DNA of 64,000 nucleotides. It comes from Ferrovibrio sp. MS7. Its GTDB lineage: Bacteria; Pseudomonadota; Alphaproteobacteria; Ferrovibrionales; Ferrovibrionaceae. Every line of letters starts with the position of its first letter. Within the stretch, counting starts at the first letter, position 1. The stretch spans positions 124,001-188,000 of the forward strand of contig NZ_JBBKBA010000003.1 in NCBI RefSeq assembly GCF_038404985.1, given 5' to 3'. A program made the translations under genes and the position numbers. Below are positions 9,498 through 17,878 of this stretch, piece by piece. The notes under the pieces are model-generated. The model did no database searches and was not told the DNA's origin. It saw only the letters and a program-made list of their open reading frames with translations.

Positions 9498-10169
9498 TTA
9501 ACCCGCCGCTTCCCTGGCGATGCCGGGCAGGAGCGGCACGAAGCGGACCGGCAGCAGGCGCTCCTCGCGCACGGCAAGGCCGTCGCGGGTGTAGCGGATA
9601 ATGTCCTGCGCTGAATCGGTCTGGCCGACCGGCGCCACCAGGATGCCGCCTTGCGGTGAAAGCTGGTCAATCAGGCTGTCCGGGCGCTTGTCGGCCGCTG
9701 CCGTCACCAGGATGCGGTCAAACGGCATCTGTTCGGGCCAGCCCTTGTTGCCGTCGCCAAGCTTGGCGGTGACATTGGTGATACCGAGGTCAGCCAACCG
9801 GCGCTCGGCCTGCAGCAGCAGCGAGCGGTAGCGTTCAATCGTATAGACGCGGCGGCAGAGCCGGGTCAGCACGGCGGTCTGGTAGCCTGAGCCGGTGCCG
9901 ATTTCCAGTACCTTCATGCGGTCGCCAAGCTGCAAGGCCTCGGTCATGAAGGCGACCACATAGGGCTGGCTGATGGTCTGCCCTTGCGTGATCGGCAGCG
10001 CGATATTCTCGTAGGCATGTTCCTGGAACTGCGACGGCACGAAGCGGTCGCGCGGCACCCGTTCGATGGCCGAGAGCACGCGGGTATCCTTGATACCCTG
10101 GTGCCGCAGCTCCATGATGAGCTGGATGACGCGCGGATCGACCGGCGTTTCCGACACGGCGTCAGCCAA
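9498..10169 (-). CDS. pcm: Protein-L-isoaspartate O-methyltransferase
   Basis: SAM-dependent methyltransferase that repairs isoaspartyl residues in aged proteins. The 223-residue product has the Pcm block TQGQTISQPYVVAFM (residues 61-75), SAM motif I VLEIGTGSGYQTAVL (87-101), and the family segment MPFDRILVTAAADKRPDSL in the second half. It overlaps the surE stop by eight bases; surE-pcm is a conserved stationary-phase survival pair. It is the last gene of the leftward argS...pcm block. Palindromic repeats follow 11 bases beyond its stop. Confidence 0.95.
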   Translation of the reverse strand: MADAVSETPVDPRVIQLIMELRHQGIKDTRVLSAIERVPRDRFVPSQFQEHAYENIALPITQGQTISQPYVVAFMTEALQLGDRMKVLEIGTGSGYQTAVLTRLCRRVYTIERYRSLLLQAERRLADLGITNVTAKLGDGNKGWPEQMPFDRILVTAAADKRPDSLIDQLSPQGGILVAPVGQTDSAQDIIRYTRDGLAVREERLLPVRFVPLLPGIAREAAG

Positions 10170-10920
10170 GCGCGGCGCGGAGCGCCTTCAGGCTCGCGCC
10201 ATGGGTCAGGTTGAGCTGCAGCGGCGTCACCGCGATATAGCCTTCATCGACGCTGCGCAGATCGGTGCCACGCTTCGGCTTGCCGTTCTGGCGGCGGAAG
10301 CCAATCCAGTAATACGGCACGTCGCGGGCATCGATGCGGTGATCCAGCACCAGATCGGTCAGATCGCGCTGGCCCTGCATCACCACCTGCACGCCGGCCA
10401 CCGCATCGGCCACCACATCGGGGAAATTCACGTTGATCAGCACGCCGCGCGGCCAGCCGGTCTTGAGCAGCTTGCGGATCAGGCCCGGCGCATGCTGTTC
10501 GCCGGTAGCCCATTTCACCGGATGGCCTGGATTGATCTTCTGGGAAAGCGCGATGCTTGGAATGCCCAGCAACGTGCCTTCCATGGCGGCGGCGACGGTG
10601 CCGGAATAGGTCACGTCCTCGCCCAAGTTCGAGCCACGGTTGACGCCGGAGATGATCAGGTCCGGCTTCTTGCCCTTCATGATCTCGTGCACCGCCATCA
10701 TCACGCAATCGGTCGGCGTGCCGCGCACGGCGAACTTGCGCGCGTTGAGCTTGCGCAGGCGCAGCGGCAGGGTCAGGGTCAGCGAATGCGAGGCGCCGGA
10801 TTGCTCATAGTCAGGCGCGACAACGGTGATGTCCTTCGACAGCTTCTTCGCGATGGCCTCGGCCACCTTCAGGCCCGGGGCATGGATGCCGTCGTCGTTG
10901 GTGACCAGGATGCGCATCAT
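10162..10920 (-). CDS. surE: 5'-nucleotidase SurE
   Basis: Metal-dependent nucleoside monophosphate phosphatase. The 252-residue protein starts [17 protein letters not shown] with the metal-binding aspartates at residues 9-10, and carries [19 protein letters not shown], the second conserved block. The first of two adjacent ATG codons overlaps the serS stop by four bases; the next ATG would serve equally well. Member of the serS-surE-pcm unit. Confidence 0.96.
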   Translation of the reverse strand: MMRILVTNDDGIHAPGLKVAEAIAKKLSKDITVVAPDYEQSGASHSLTLTLPLRLRKLNARKFAVRGTPTDCVMMAVHEIMKGKKPDLIISGVNRGSNLGEDVTYSGTVAAAMEGTLLGIPSIALSQKINPGHPVKWATGEQHAPGLIRKLLKTGWPRGVLINVNFPDVVADAVAGVQVVMQGQRDLTDLVLDHRIDARDVPYYWIGFRRQNGKPKRGTDLRSVDEGYIAVTPLQLNLTHGASLKALRAALG

Positions 10921-12317
10921 GCGGCCTTTTCGATTTTCTTGAGGCCGCCCATATAGGGAAGCAGGGCGGCGGGAATGCTCACCGAGCCATCGGCCTCCTG
11001 GTAATTCTCCAGAACCGCGATCAGGGTGCGGCCCACGGCGAGGCCGGAGCCGTTCAGCGTATGCACGAAGCGAGTCTGCTTCTCACCCGGCGCGCGGCAG
11101 CGGGCATTCATGCGCCGCGCCTGCCAGTCGCCACAATTGGAACAGCTCGAAATCTCGCGGTAGCGATCCTGGCCCGGCAGCCAGACCTCGATATCGAAGG
11201 TCTTGCGCGCGCCGCTGCCCATATCGCCGGCACAGAGCAGCATGGTGCGGAACGGCAGTTCCAGGCGTTTCAGCACTTCTTCCGCTGCCTGAGTCATGCG
11301 CTCATGCTCGGCAACCGAATCCTCCGGCCGGGTAACGCTGACCAGCTCCACCTTCTCGAACTGGTGCTGGCGGATCATGCCACGCGTGTCGCGGCCCGCC
11401 GCGCCGGCTTCCGAGCGGAAGCAGGGCGTCAGGGCCGTCAGCCGCCAAGGCAACTGGCTCTCGTCGATGATGGTGTCGCGCGCCAGATTGGTCAGCGGCA
11501 CTTCGGCCGTCGGGATCAGCCAGTAACGGAAGCGGGGATCATTAAGAAGTGAATCAAAACGAGCTTTCGCGAAATTCATCGCATTAGCATTGCCCGGGAT
11601 AGTCGCAGCTTCCAGGCTATTATATTCCTGCCTAACGCCCTCTCGGTCTATTGTGCTAAACAAATCATTGCCGAATTTTGGCAATTGCCCGGTGCCATAG
11701 GCAGTATCGTCATTCACCAGCAGCGGCACGATGGTTTCGGAATAACCGAATTCCGTCGTGTGCAGGTCCAGCATGAACTGGCCGAGCGCGCGGCTGAGGC
11801 GGGCAAGCTGGCCGCGCAGCACCGTGAAGCGGGCGCCGGCCAGCTTGGTGCCGGCATTGAAATCCATCAGGCCGAGGCCCTCGCCGAGATCGAAATGCTC
11901 CTTCGGCTTGAAGCTGAAATTCTTTTGCGCGCCAACGCGGCGCAGTTCCTGGTTGTCGTTCTCGTCCTTGCCTGGCGGCACATCCTCAGCCGGCAGGTTA
12001 GGCAGAATCTCCAGCTTTTTTTTCAACTCCTTTTCATACGCTTCTTGTTCGGTAAGGCACCAAGTGAGCTGATTTTTTAACTCCGCCACCTCGGCCATCA
12101 ACTCGGCGGCGCGGGCTTCATCCTTCTTCGCTTTGGCGGCGCCGATTTCCTTCGACAGCGCATTGCGCTTCGCCTGCGTGGTATCGAATTCCGCCTGGGC
12201 GGCGCGGCGCTTGGCGTCCAGCGCCACCAGCCCCTCGGCCACTGGCGCCAGACCACGGCGCGCAAGGGCCGCGTCGAAGCCGGCCGGATTGTCGCGGATG
12301 GCTTTTATGTCATGCAT
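10917..12317 (-). CDS. serS: Seryl-tRNA synthetase with enlarged loop
   Basis: Class II synthetase that charges tRNA-Ser, 466 residues against a usual 420-430. N-terminal coiled-coil arm at about residues 30-110, motif 2 around [20 protein letters not shown] (300-319) and motif 3 [18 protein letters not shown] near the C-terminus are all present. The extra length lies between LPKFGNDLF (residue 220) and [13 protein letters not shown] (265): about 44 residues where most homologues have very few and E. coli about 12. That loop (bases about 11526-11657) and a short stretch of the coiled coil (about 12000-12080) use AT-rich codons (TTA, AAA, AAT) unlike the rest of the gene. Essential and certainly functional; the insert is discussed in the findings. 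Confidence 0.97.
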   Translation of the reverse strand: MHDIKAIRDNPAGFDAALARRGLAPVAEGLVALDAKRRAAQAEFDTTQAKRNALSKEIGAAKAKKDEARAAELMAEVAELKNQLTWCLTEQEAYEKELKKKLEILPNLPAEDVPPGKDENDNQELRRVGAQKNFSFKPKEHFDLGEGLGLMDFNAGTKLAGARFTVLRGQLARLSRALGQFMLDLHTTEFGYSETIVPLLVNDDTAYGTGQLPKFGNDLFSTIDREGVRQEYNSLEAATIPGNANAMNFAKARFDSLLNDPRFRYWLIPTAEVPLTNLARDTIIDESQLPWRLTALTPCFRSEAGAAGRDTRGMIRQHQFEKVELVSVTRPEDSVAEHERMTQAAEEVLKRLELPFRTMLLCAGDMGSGARKTFDIEVWLPGQDRYREISSCSNCGDWQARRMNARCRAPGEKQTRFVHTLNGSGLAVGRTLIAVLENYQEADGSVSIPAALLPYMGGLKKIEKAA

Positions 12318-12332
12318 GGTTTTTACCCGAAC

Positions 12333-13202
12333 TTATGGCGCTGGCGGATTGGCTCCGCCCTCGCCCGTCTCCGCCGGCTTCGGCTTTTCCGCAGCTTCCT
12401 CGGCGGCCTTTTCCGCAGCCTCGCGCTTGGCACGGTCGTGCTCGATCCACTTCACCATCCAGATCGAGACTTCGTAAAGCAGGATCAGCGGCACGGCGAG
12501 GCCGATCTGGCTGATAATATCCGGCGGCGTGACGATGGCCGCGAAGATGAACATGATGACGATGGCATAGCGCCGCTTCGATGCCAGCCCCGCCGCCGTC
12601 AGCAGCCCGACGCGGCCCAGCAGCGTCAGCAGTACCGGCAACTGAAAGGCCAGGCCGAAAGCGAAGATCAGGGTCATCACCAGCGAGAGATATTCGCTGA
12701 CCTTGGTTTCAAGCTGGATCGGGATCACGCCGTCGCCGCCATGGCCCTCGAAGCCGATGAAGAATTTCAGCGCCAGCGGCATGATGAACCAGTAGACGAA
12801 GGCGCCGCCAATGGCGAACAGCACCGGGGTGGCCACCAGGAAGGGCAGAAAGGCCTTCTTCTCGTGCTTGTAGAGGCCGGGCGCCACGAACATCCAGATC
12901 TGTGCCGCTATCACCGGGAAAGCGACCACGGCGGCGGCCCAGAAGCCGAGCTTGACATAAGTGAAGAAGGCTTCCTGCGGCGCGGTGAAGATCATGCGCC
13001 GGCCTTCGGTGCTACCCATCGCCTCGATCAGCGGGTGCATCAGCAGGGCGTAGATATGCGGCGCGAAATAATAGCAGCCGACAAAGGCGATGAAGATCGA
13101 ACCAATGGCCCACATCAGCCGGTTGCGCAGCTCGATCAGGTGCTCGAGCAACGGCATGCGGGAGGCTTCTACTTCGTCCTCGGGCTGCTTGGTCTCGCTC
13201 AC
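12333..13202 (-). CDS. tatC: Twin-arginine translocase subunit TatC
   Basis: Inner-membrane receptor of the Tat pathway for folded, often cofactor-containing proteins. The 289-residue protein has MPLLEHLIELRNRLMWAIG at the N-terminus, the cytosolic signal-peptide-binding region of TatC, then six hydrophobic segments including FAFGLAFQLPVLL and an acidic/Pro C-terminal tail (KPKPAETGEGG). It overlaps tatB by four bases. Likely clients in this window are the RR-signal proteins PhoX-like (25707), the NMT1-type receptor (31515) and DctP (35204). Confidence 0.97.
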   Translation of the reverse strand: MSETKQPEDEVEASRMPLLEHLIELRNRLMWAIGSIFIAFVGCYYFAPHIYALLMHPLIEAMGSTEGRRMIFTAPQEAFFTYVKLGFWAAAVVAFPVIAAQIWMFVAPGLYKHEKKAFLPFLVATPVLFAIGGAFVYWFIMPLALKFFIGFEGHGGDGVIPIQLETKVSEYLSLVMTLIFAFGLAFQLPVLLTLLGRVGLLTAAGLASKRRYAIVIMFIFAAIVTPPDIISQIGLAVPLILLYEVSIWMVKWIEHDRAKREAAEKAAEEAAEKPKPAETGEGGANPPAP

Positions 13203-13696
13203 GGCTTGGGTTCTTCCTTGGCCGGCACGCCGGAAACAGCATTGGCCGGAGCAGCGGTATCGGTGGCGGGCGCGGCGGGCACCGGCTCGACGGCGGGCGC
13301 TTGCGCTGCTGCCTTGGCGGCATCGGCTTCGGCCAGGCTCACTGCATCGGTTGGCGCCGGCGCTGGCAGCGTGCCATCAGGGGAAACGAGATCGTTGTAG
13401 GAGGGCAGCGCGTCGGCGGTCAGGGTCTTTTCCAGGGAGCCGTCGGGATCGACGGTTTTCTTGATCTCGTTTTCGAGCGAGAAATCCGTCACCTGCTTGG
13501 CCGATTTGCGCAATTCGTCCAGTTCGGACTCACGCACCATGTCGTCGATGCCGGACTGGAATTCGCGCGCCATCGAGCGCGCCTTGGAGGTCCACTGACC
13601 CACCGTGCGCAACACCTTCGGCAGGTCCTTCGGGCCGATCACGACCAGCGCGACCACCGCGATAACCCCCAACTCGGACCAGGCAATGTCGAACAT
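13199..13696 (-). CDS. tatB: Twin-arginine translocase subunit TatB
   Basis: Single N-terminal transmembrane helix MFDIAWSELGVIAVVALVVI, the GPKDLP hinge, an amphipathic helix rich in K/R/E, and a long Ala/Pro-rich disordered C-terminus; 165 residues in all. The FDIAWSEL start distinguishes TatB from TatA. TatB forms the substrate-receptor complex with TatC. It overlaps tatC by four bases and follows tatA by 73 bases. Confidence 0.95.
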   Translation of the reverse strand: MFDIAWSELGVIAVVALVVIGPKDLPKVLRTVGQWTSKARSMAREFQSGIDDMVRESELDELRKSAKQVTDFSLENEIKKTVDPDGSLEKTLTADALPSYNDLVSPDGTLPAPAPTDAVSLAEADAAKAAAQAPAVEPVPAAPATDTAAPANAVSGVPAKEEPKP

Positions 13697-13769
13697 CGCC
13701 GACGCCTTTTTAATGACGAGGCCGGGCGCCCGTATTCCAGGCGCGCCGGCCGGTTAGAACATCAACGGC

Positions 13770-14024
13770 TCAGTGCTGCGCCGTCTTCTCGCTGGTGGCA
13801 CCGGCAGTCGTGGTGGTGCCCGAGGCGGGGGCCTGCTGCTGGATCACACCGGCATCCTTCGCCGGCTCCTTGGCCTCTTCCGGCTCTTCCTTCATGCCCT
13901 TGCGGAAATTCTTGATCCCCGAGGCCAGGTCACCCGCCACCTTCGGCAGCTTGCCAGCGCCGAACAGGATCAGAATAACCACCAGAACCAGCAGCCAGTG
14001 CCAAATGCTGAACGAACCCATCAT
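13770..14024 (-). CDS. tatA: Twin-arginine translocase pore subunit TatA
   Basis: An 84-residue TatA: N-terminal helix containing [19 protein letters not shown], the FGAGKLP hinge, then an amphipathic helix ([16 protein letters not shown]) and a Gln/Ala/Thr-rich tail. It is the oligomerising pore subunit. First gene of tatABC; the scpB gene that normally sits directly upstream is separated from it here by an unrelated ATPase gene. Confidence 0.95.
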   Translation of the reverse strand: MMGSFSIWHWLLVLVVILILFGAGKLPKVAGDLASGIKNFRKGMKEEPEEAKEPAKDAGVIQQQAPASGTTTTAGATSEKTAQH

Positions 14025-14145
14025 CTTTCTCCCTGAAGCGGCCTAACCGGCGGTTTCCGAGGCCGTTTCCATGTCGCCTCGCACTATGGCAGATAATACC
14101 CCGCCAAGGCAATTCACAGGGGCCCGTCTAACTGACGGGAAAGTA

Positions 14146-15198
14146 CTAACTGCTTGGAAAGATATGGCAAGCCGCCTTATCCAGGGTCAGCCGCAGGCGG
14201 CTGCCGGCTTCGGGCAGCGGTCCCGGCGCCAGACGGGCAACCAGATGCGTCTCCCCTGCCCCGTTCAGTTGCACCTCCACCCGGCGATAGGGGCCCAGCG
14301 AACGGGCGCGCAGCACGCGGCAATCCAGGTCCGCGCCCCCCAGTTCGGCGCTATTCTGGACGGCCAACGCCTCGGGCCGGAATACCAGCAAAGCCTCGGT
14401 GCCATCGGCCAGATGCGGCGCGGGGAAAGTGCCAAACGGTGTATCGAGCCGGCCAGCCTGCACCCGGCCTTTGATTTCGTTGGTTTCCGAGAGGAACCGG
14501 GCGGCAAAAAGCGATTGCGGCTGGCCATAGACGCCTTCCGGGCTGTCCACCTGCACCAGCCTGCCGGCCTGCATGATGCCGATCCGGTCCGCCATGCGCA
14601 TGGCTTCCTCGGGATCGTGGGTCACCAGCAGGGTCGGCGTGCCCGCCTGTTTCAGGATCGCCACGGTATCGTCGCGGATCTGGTCGCGCAGCCGGTTGTC
14701 CAGGCTGGAGAACGGCTCGTCCAGCAGCATCACCGCCGGTTCCGGGGCGAGCGCGCGGGCCAGGGCCACGCGCTGCTGTTCGCCGCCGGAGAGCCGGTGC
14801 GGAAAAACGTCGAGATGGGCGGTCAGGCCAACCCGGCCGGCCCAGAGTTCGGCGCGCTGGCGGCGTTCCGCCGCGCCAAGTTGAGACAGGCCGAAGGCGA
14901 TATTGTCGGCGACACTGAGATGCGGGAACAGCGCGTGATCCTGGAACACCATGCCGACATGGCGGGCCTCGGTCGGCAGGTTCAGCCCCGGCCCGGCCAC
15001 GCGCCTGCCGCTGATCGAAACCTCGCCCTGCTGCAAATCCTCCAGGCCCGCCGCGATGCGCAGCGTGGTGGATTTGCCGCAACCCGATGGCCCCAGCAGA
15101 CAGAAAATCTCGCCCGCGCCGATGGCCAGCGCCACATGGTCGACCGCAAGCCGGTCGCCATAACGGTGGCTGACATCGCGGAGGATGAGATCAGGCAT
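14146..15198 (-). CDS. FbpC-type (iron/polyamine-class) ABC transporter ATPase, orphan
   Basis: A 350-residue ATPase of the CUT1/FbpC/PotA class. Walker A LGPSGCGKSTT is at residues 35-45, the signature LSGGEQQRVALARAL and Walker B VMLLDEPFSSLDN follow, and the C-terminal ~110 residues form a TOBE-like regulatory domain (VFRPEALAVQN). Likeness is closest to Fe3+ importer ATPases, but the substrate is uncertain. No permease or binding protein is adjacent: it sits alone between scpB and tatA in otherwise standard synteny, with repeats upstream, so it may be an inserted gene serving permeases encoded elsewhere. Confidence 0.85.
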   Translation of the reverse strand: MPDLILRDVSHRYGDRLAVDHVALAIGAGEIFCLLGPSGCGKSTTLRIAAGLEDLQQGEVSISGRRVAGPGLNLPTEARHVGMVFQDHALFPHLSVADNIAFGLSQLGAAERRQRAELWAGRVGLTAHLDVFPHRLSGGEQQRVALARALAPEPAVMLLDEPFSSLDNRLRDQIRDDTVAILKQAGTPTLLVTHDPEEAMRMADRIGIMQAGRLVQVDSPEGVYGQPQSLFAARFLSETNEIKGRVQAGRLDTPFGTFPAPHLADGTEALLVFRPEALAVQNSAELGGADLDCRVLRARSLGPYRRVEVQLNGAGETHLVARLAPGPLPEAGSRLRLTLDKAACHIFPSS

Positions 15199-15220
15199 GG
15201 AAGTATCCCAACCCAGGAAT

Positions 15221-15248
15221 CGTCATGCCCGCACTTGATGCGGGCATC
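15221..15248. repeat. REP-like palindrome
   Basis: CGTCATGCCCGCACTTGA followed by TGCGGGCATC: same ends as the other copies, stem GCCCGCA. It lies just upstream of the orphan ATPase gene. Confidence 0.8.
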
Positions 15249-15268
15249 TCGGGCCGATGCTGGAAACA

Positions 15269-15349
15269 GCCCCCCGGATCACTGTAAGCGCACGAACGCC
15301 AACGGCGTTCGTGGGCGCACAGGCCCGAAGGGCTCCGGCGGGGGTGACG
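15269..15349. repeat. Palindrome interrupted by smaller hairpins
   Basis: Outer arms CCCCCGG (15271-15277) and CCGGCGGGGGTGACG (15335-15349) resemble the two halves of a REP-like unit, separated by about 55 bases. The interval holds a perfect hairpin CGAACGCC-AAC-GGCGTTCG (15293-15311) and a small one GCCC-GAA-GGGC (15323-15333). This looks like a palindrome invaded by another short palindromic sequence, but could be an independent structured repeat. Confidence 0.5.
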
Positions 15350-15364
15350 AGATGTGTCTTGGCC

Positions 15365-16249
15365 TCAGGCATTCCGCTGCGGGTCTTCCGCAGGCGCGGC
15401 TTCTTCTTCGACAGCAGCCTCGGCCGCTTTTTCCGCGTCTGCCGGATCGGGCATCAGCGGCTCGAGAAATTCGCGGCCGTCATCATCCTCGCCCAGCGGG
15501 TCGACCGGGCTGTCATCGATGGCCTCGCCCGGCATCGGCAGGCCGCCGCTGGCCGGGATGGTTTCCAGCAGGCCGGAGGCGCGCAATTCTTCCAGACCCG
15601 GCAGGCTGTCGATGCTGTCGAGCGCGAAATGCACCAGGAATTCGTCGGTGGTGGCATAGGTGACCGGGCGGCCCGGCACGCGGCGGCGACCGCTGATCTT
15701 CACCCAGCCGGCCTCGATCAGCACGTCCAGCGTACCCTTGGAAAGGCCGACGCCACGGATATCCTCGATCTCGGCGCGGGTCACCGGCTGGTGATAGGCG
15801 ACGATGGAGAGCGTCTCGGTGGCGGCACGCGACAGCTTGCGCGTCACTTCGCGGTGATGCTCCAGCATATGCTTGAGGTCCGGCGCCGTGGTGAAGGCCC
15901 AGCGGCCGGCAAGATGCTTCAGGATCACGCCGCGCTGACGGTACTGGTCTTCCAGCGCCGCCAGGATCGCCTTCACACGGGCATTCTTAGGCAACCGCTT
16001 GCGCAAGGACGCTTCGTCCAGCGGCTCGGCGGCGGCAAACAGCAGCGCCTCCACCATACGGACCTGCTGCGCGAACTCGGCTTCGGCATCACCCGGTTCA
16101 GGCGCGGCCTCGCCTTCGCCCTCAGCGTCTTCAGCCTCGGACTCGTCAGCACCCGCCGGCGCGGTGTCTTCCTCGAAAGCCTCAGCCATGTCGCGGCCTT
16201 CGTTCTCAGCCTGCTGGCCCTGGGTCTCTTCCTGCTGATCGGACTGCAT
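15365..16249 (-). CDS. scpB: Segregation and condensation protein B
   Basis: Winged-helix (kleisin-associated) subunit of the SMC-ScpAB condensin. The 294-residue product has an acidic, Glu/Ala-rich N-terminal extension of about 65 residues, then the tandem winged helices: VEALLFAAAEPLDE, RAATETLSIVAYHQPVTRAE and IRGVGLSKGTLDVLIEAGW, with GRPVTYATTDEFLVHF. The C-terminus is again acidic. It lies three bases downstream of scpA on the same strand. Confidence 0.95.
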   Translation of the reverse strand: MQSDQQEETQGQQAENEGRDMAEAFEEDTAPAGADESEAEDAEGEGEAAPEPGDAEAEFAQQVRMVEALLFAAAEPLDEASLRKRLPKNARVKAILAALEDQYRQRGVILKHLAGRWAFTTAPDLKHMLEHHREVTRKLSRAATETLSIVAYHQPVTRAEIEDIRGVGLSKGTLDVLIEAGWVKISGRRRVPGRPVTYATTDEFLVHFALDSIDSLPGLEELRASGLLETIPASGGLPMPGEAIDDSPVDPLGEDDDGREFLEPLMPDPADAEKAAEAAVEEEAAPAEDPQRNA

Positions 16250-16252
16250 CGC

Positions 16253-17122
16253 TTACTCTTCCTGCTGCGCCGGAGCAGGCTCCGGGCCATTGTCCTGAAC
16301 CACGCCGGTCTGGCGGCGAATGTAGATCGGGCCGAAACTCTGCACCTGGCGCAATTCGATCAGGCCCTGCTTCGCCATTTCGAGGCTGGCATTGAAGGTG
16401 GAGGCCAGCGCCGAACGCACGGTGAAGGGATCGGTAAGATCGGGCGGCAGGAAAGCCTGCAGGGTCGCCCAGTCGGGAATGGCGCCGATCATATTGCGCA
16501 GGCGGGTCAGCGCCTCTTCCACCGAAATCACCTGGCGCCGCGCCATGCGCATGGTCAGCGCCTCGGTGCTGCCACGGCTGGAGCGGAATTCGCCATAGGC
16601 CTTGAGCAGGTCGAACAGCGAGGCGGTGAAGATCGACTTGCGGATGACCCGCACGCCTTCCGGCATGCCGCGCAGGAACATCGACAGGCCGACCTGATCG
16701 CGGCCCATGAGCTGTTCCGACACCTGCCGCATGGCTTCCAGCTTGCGGAGCTGCAATTGCAGCCGCTCGGCCAGTTCCTCGCCGCTCGGCTCGCCCGGCT
16801 TGTCCTTCTCCGGCAGCAGCAGGCGCGATTTGAGATAGGCCAGCCAGGCGGCCATCACCAGGTAATCGGCGGCCAGTTCCAGGCGGCTCTTGCGCGCCTC
16901 GGCCACAAAAACCAGGTACTGCTCTGCCAGTTGCAGAATGGAGATGCGGCGGAGATCGACCTTTTGCTCGCGCGCCAGGGTTAGCAGCACGTCCAGCGGC
17001 CCCTCGAAACCGTCCAGCTCGAGCACAAGCTGCTGCGCCAGGGATACCGGCTCGGCCAGGCCATCCCGGGTCGGCGCCTCGAAACTGTCGGCGGGGGTGG
17101 AAGCGGTCTCGGTCTCGGTCAC
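16253..17122 (-). CDS. scpA: Segregation and condensation protein A
   Basis: Kleisin subunit of the condensin complex, bridging SMC heads. Blocks LELDGFEGPLDVLLTLAREQ, VDLRRISILQLAEQYL and AWLAYLKSRLLLP are diagnostic. I place the start at the GTG at 17122 (289 residues): the frame is open to an ATG at 17236, but that start would overlap the upstream protease gene by 61 bases and adds Arg/Pro-rich sequence unlike the family. The GTG has only a weak ribosome site, so the start remains uncertain. Confidence 0.92.
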   Translation of the reverse strand: MTETETASTPADSFEAPTRDGLAEPVSLAQQLVLELDGFEGPLDVLLTLAREQKVDLRRISILQLAEQYLVFVAEARKSRLELAADYLVMAAWLAYLKSRLLLPEKDKPGEPSGEELAERLQLQLRKLEAMRQVSEQLMGRDQVGLSMFLRGMPEGVRVIRKSIFTASLFDLLKAYGEFRSSRGSTEALTMRMARRQVISVEEALTRLRNMIGAIPDWATLQAFLPPDLTDPFTVRSALASTFNASLEMAKQGLIELRQVQSFGPIYIRRQTGVVQDNGPEPAPAQQEE

Positions 17123-17175
17123 TGAAGCTCGCGAATCTCTAGATTCCGGGCGCCGCCCGGACGGGATGGATTGCT

Positions 17176-17868
17176 CTAGCCGCTGTGGCCCGCCAAAACA
17201 AGCAGGATATCCTGCAAACCGCTCACCAGCGGCCAAAGTACCTCGCCCAGCGGATTGAACTCATAGCCTAAGGTCCGGGCCGCAAGCGGCACTGCCAGCA
17301 GGGAAATCAGTAGAATGACCATGCCATAGGGTTCCAGCCGGGCGAGTGGCCGGGCCAAGGGCAGCGGCAGCCAGCCGACCGCCACCCGGCCACCATCCAG
17401 CGGCGGCAGAGGCATCATGTTAAATACGAACAGTATCAGGTTGATCAGAATGGCATTTTCTAGATTCATGGCGAGCCATCCACCGGTCATGCCGCCGACA
17501 TGCGGAAGCAGATGAAACAGCAGCATGGCGCCAAAGGCCTGCAGCAGATTCACCCCTGGCCCGGCAATGGCGACCAGGGCCATGTCGCGGCGCGGGTTGG
17601 GCAGCCGCCAGAAATCCACCGGCACCGGCTTGGCCCAGCCGAACAGGAACGGTGCCTTGAACAGCAGCAAGGCGCCCGGCACCAGCACGGTGCCGACCGG
17701 ATCGATATGGCGCAGGGGATTGAAGCTGACCCGACCGAGCCGTTTCGCGGTGTCGTCGCCCAGCTTCCAGGCCGCCCAGCCATGGGCAGCTTCATGCAGG
17801 GTGATGGCGAACAGCGCCGGCAGGATCCAGGCCGAGGCCTCGATCAGAAAACTGGTAATGGACTCCAT
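17176..17868 (-). CDS. Site-2 protease family (M50) zinc metalloprotease
   Basis: Membrane-embedded zinc protease of the short, PDZ-less M50 group, 230 residues with about six hydrophobic segments. The zinc motif HEAAH is at residues 25-29 and the third ligand region is NMMPLPPLDGGRV. Substrate unknown. It lies between nagZ (10-base gap) and scpA in the leftward block, an arrangement seen in related genomes as far as I recall. Confidence 0.9.
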   Translation of the reverse strand: MESITSFLIEASAWILPALFAITLHEAAHGWAAWKLGDDTAKRLGRVSFNPLRHIDPVGTVLVPGALLLFKAPFLFGWAKPVPVDFWRLPNPRRDMALVAIAGPGVNLLQAFGAMLLFHLLPHVGGMTGGWLAMNLENAILINLILFVFNMMPLPPLDGGRVAVGWLPLPLARPLARLEPYGMVILLISLLAVPLAARTLGYEFNPLGEVLWPLVSGLQDILLVLAGHSG

Positions 17869-17878
17869 GCGCCCAAAC

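Noticed and set aside
17123-17236. N-terminal extension of ScpA to the ATG at 17236
   Set aside because: It would overlap the protease gene by 61 bases and adds Arg/Pro-rich residues outside the ScpA family start.
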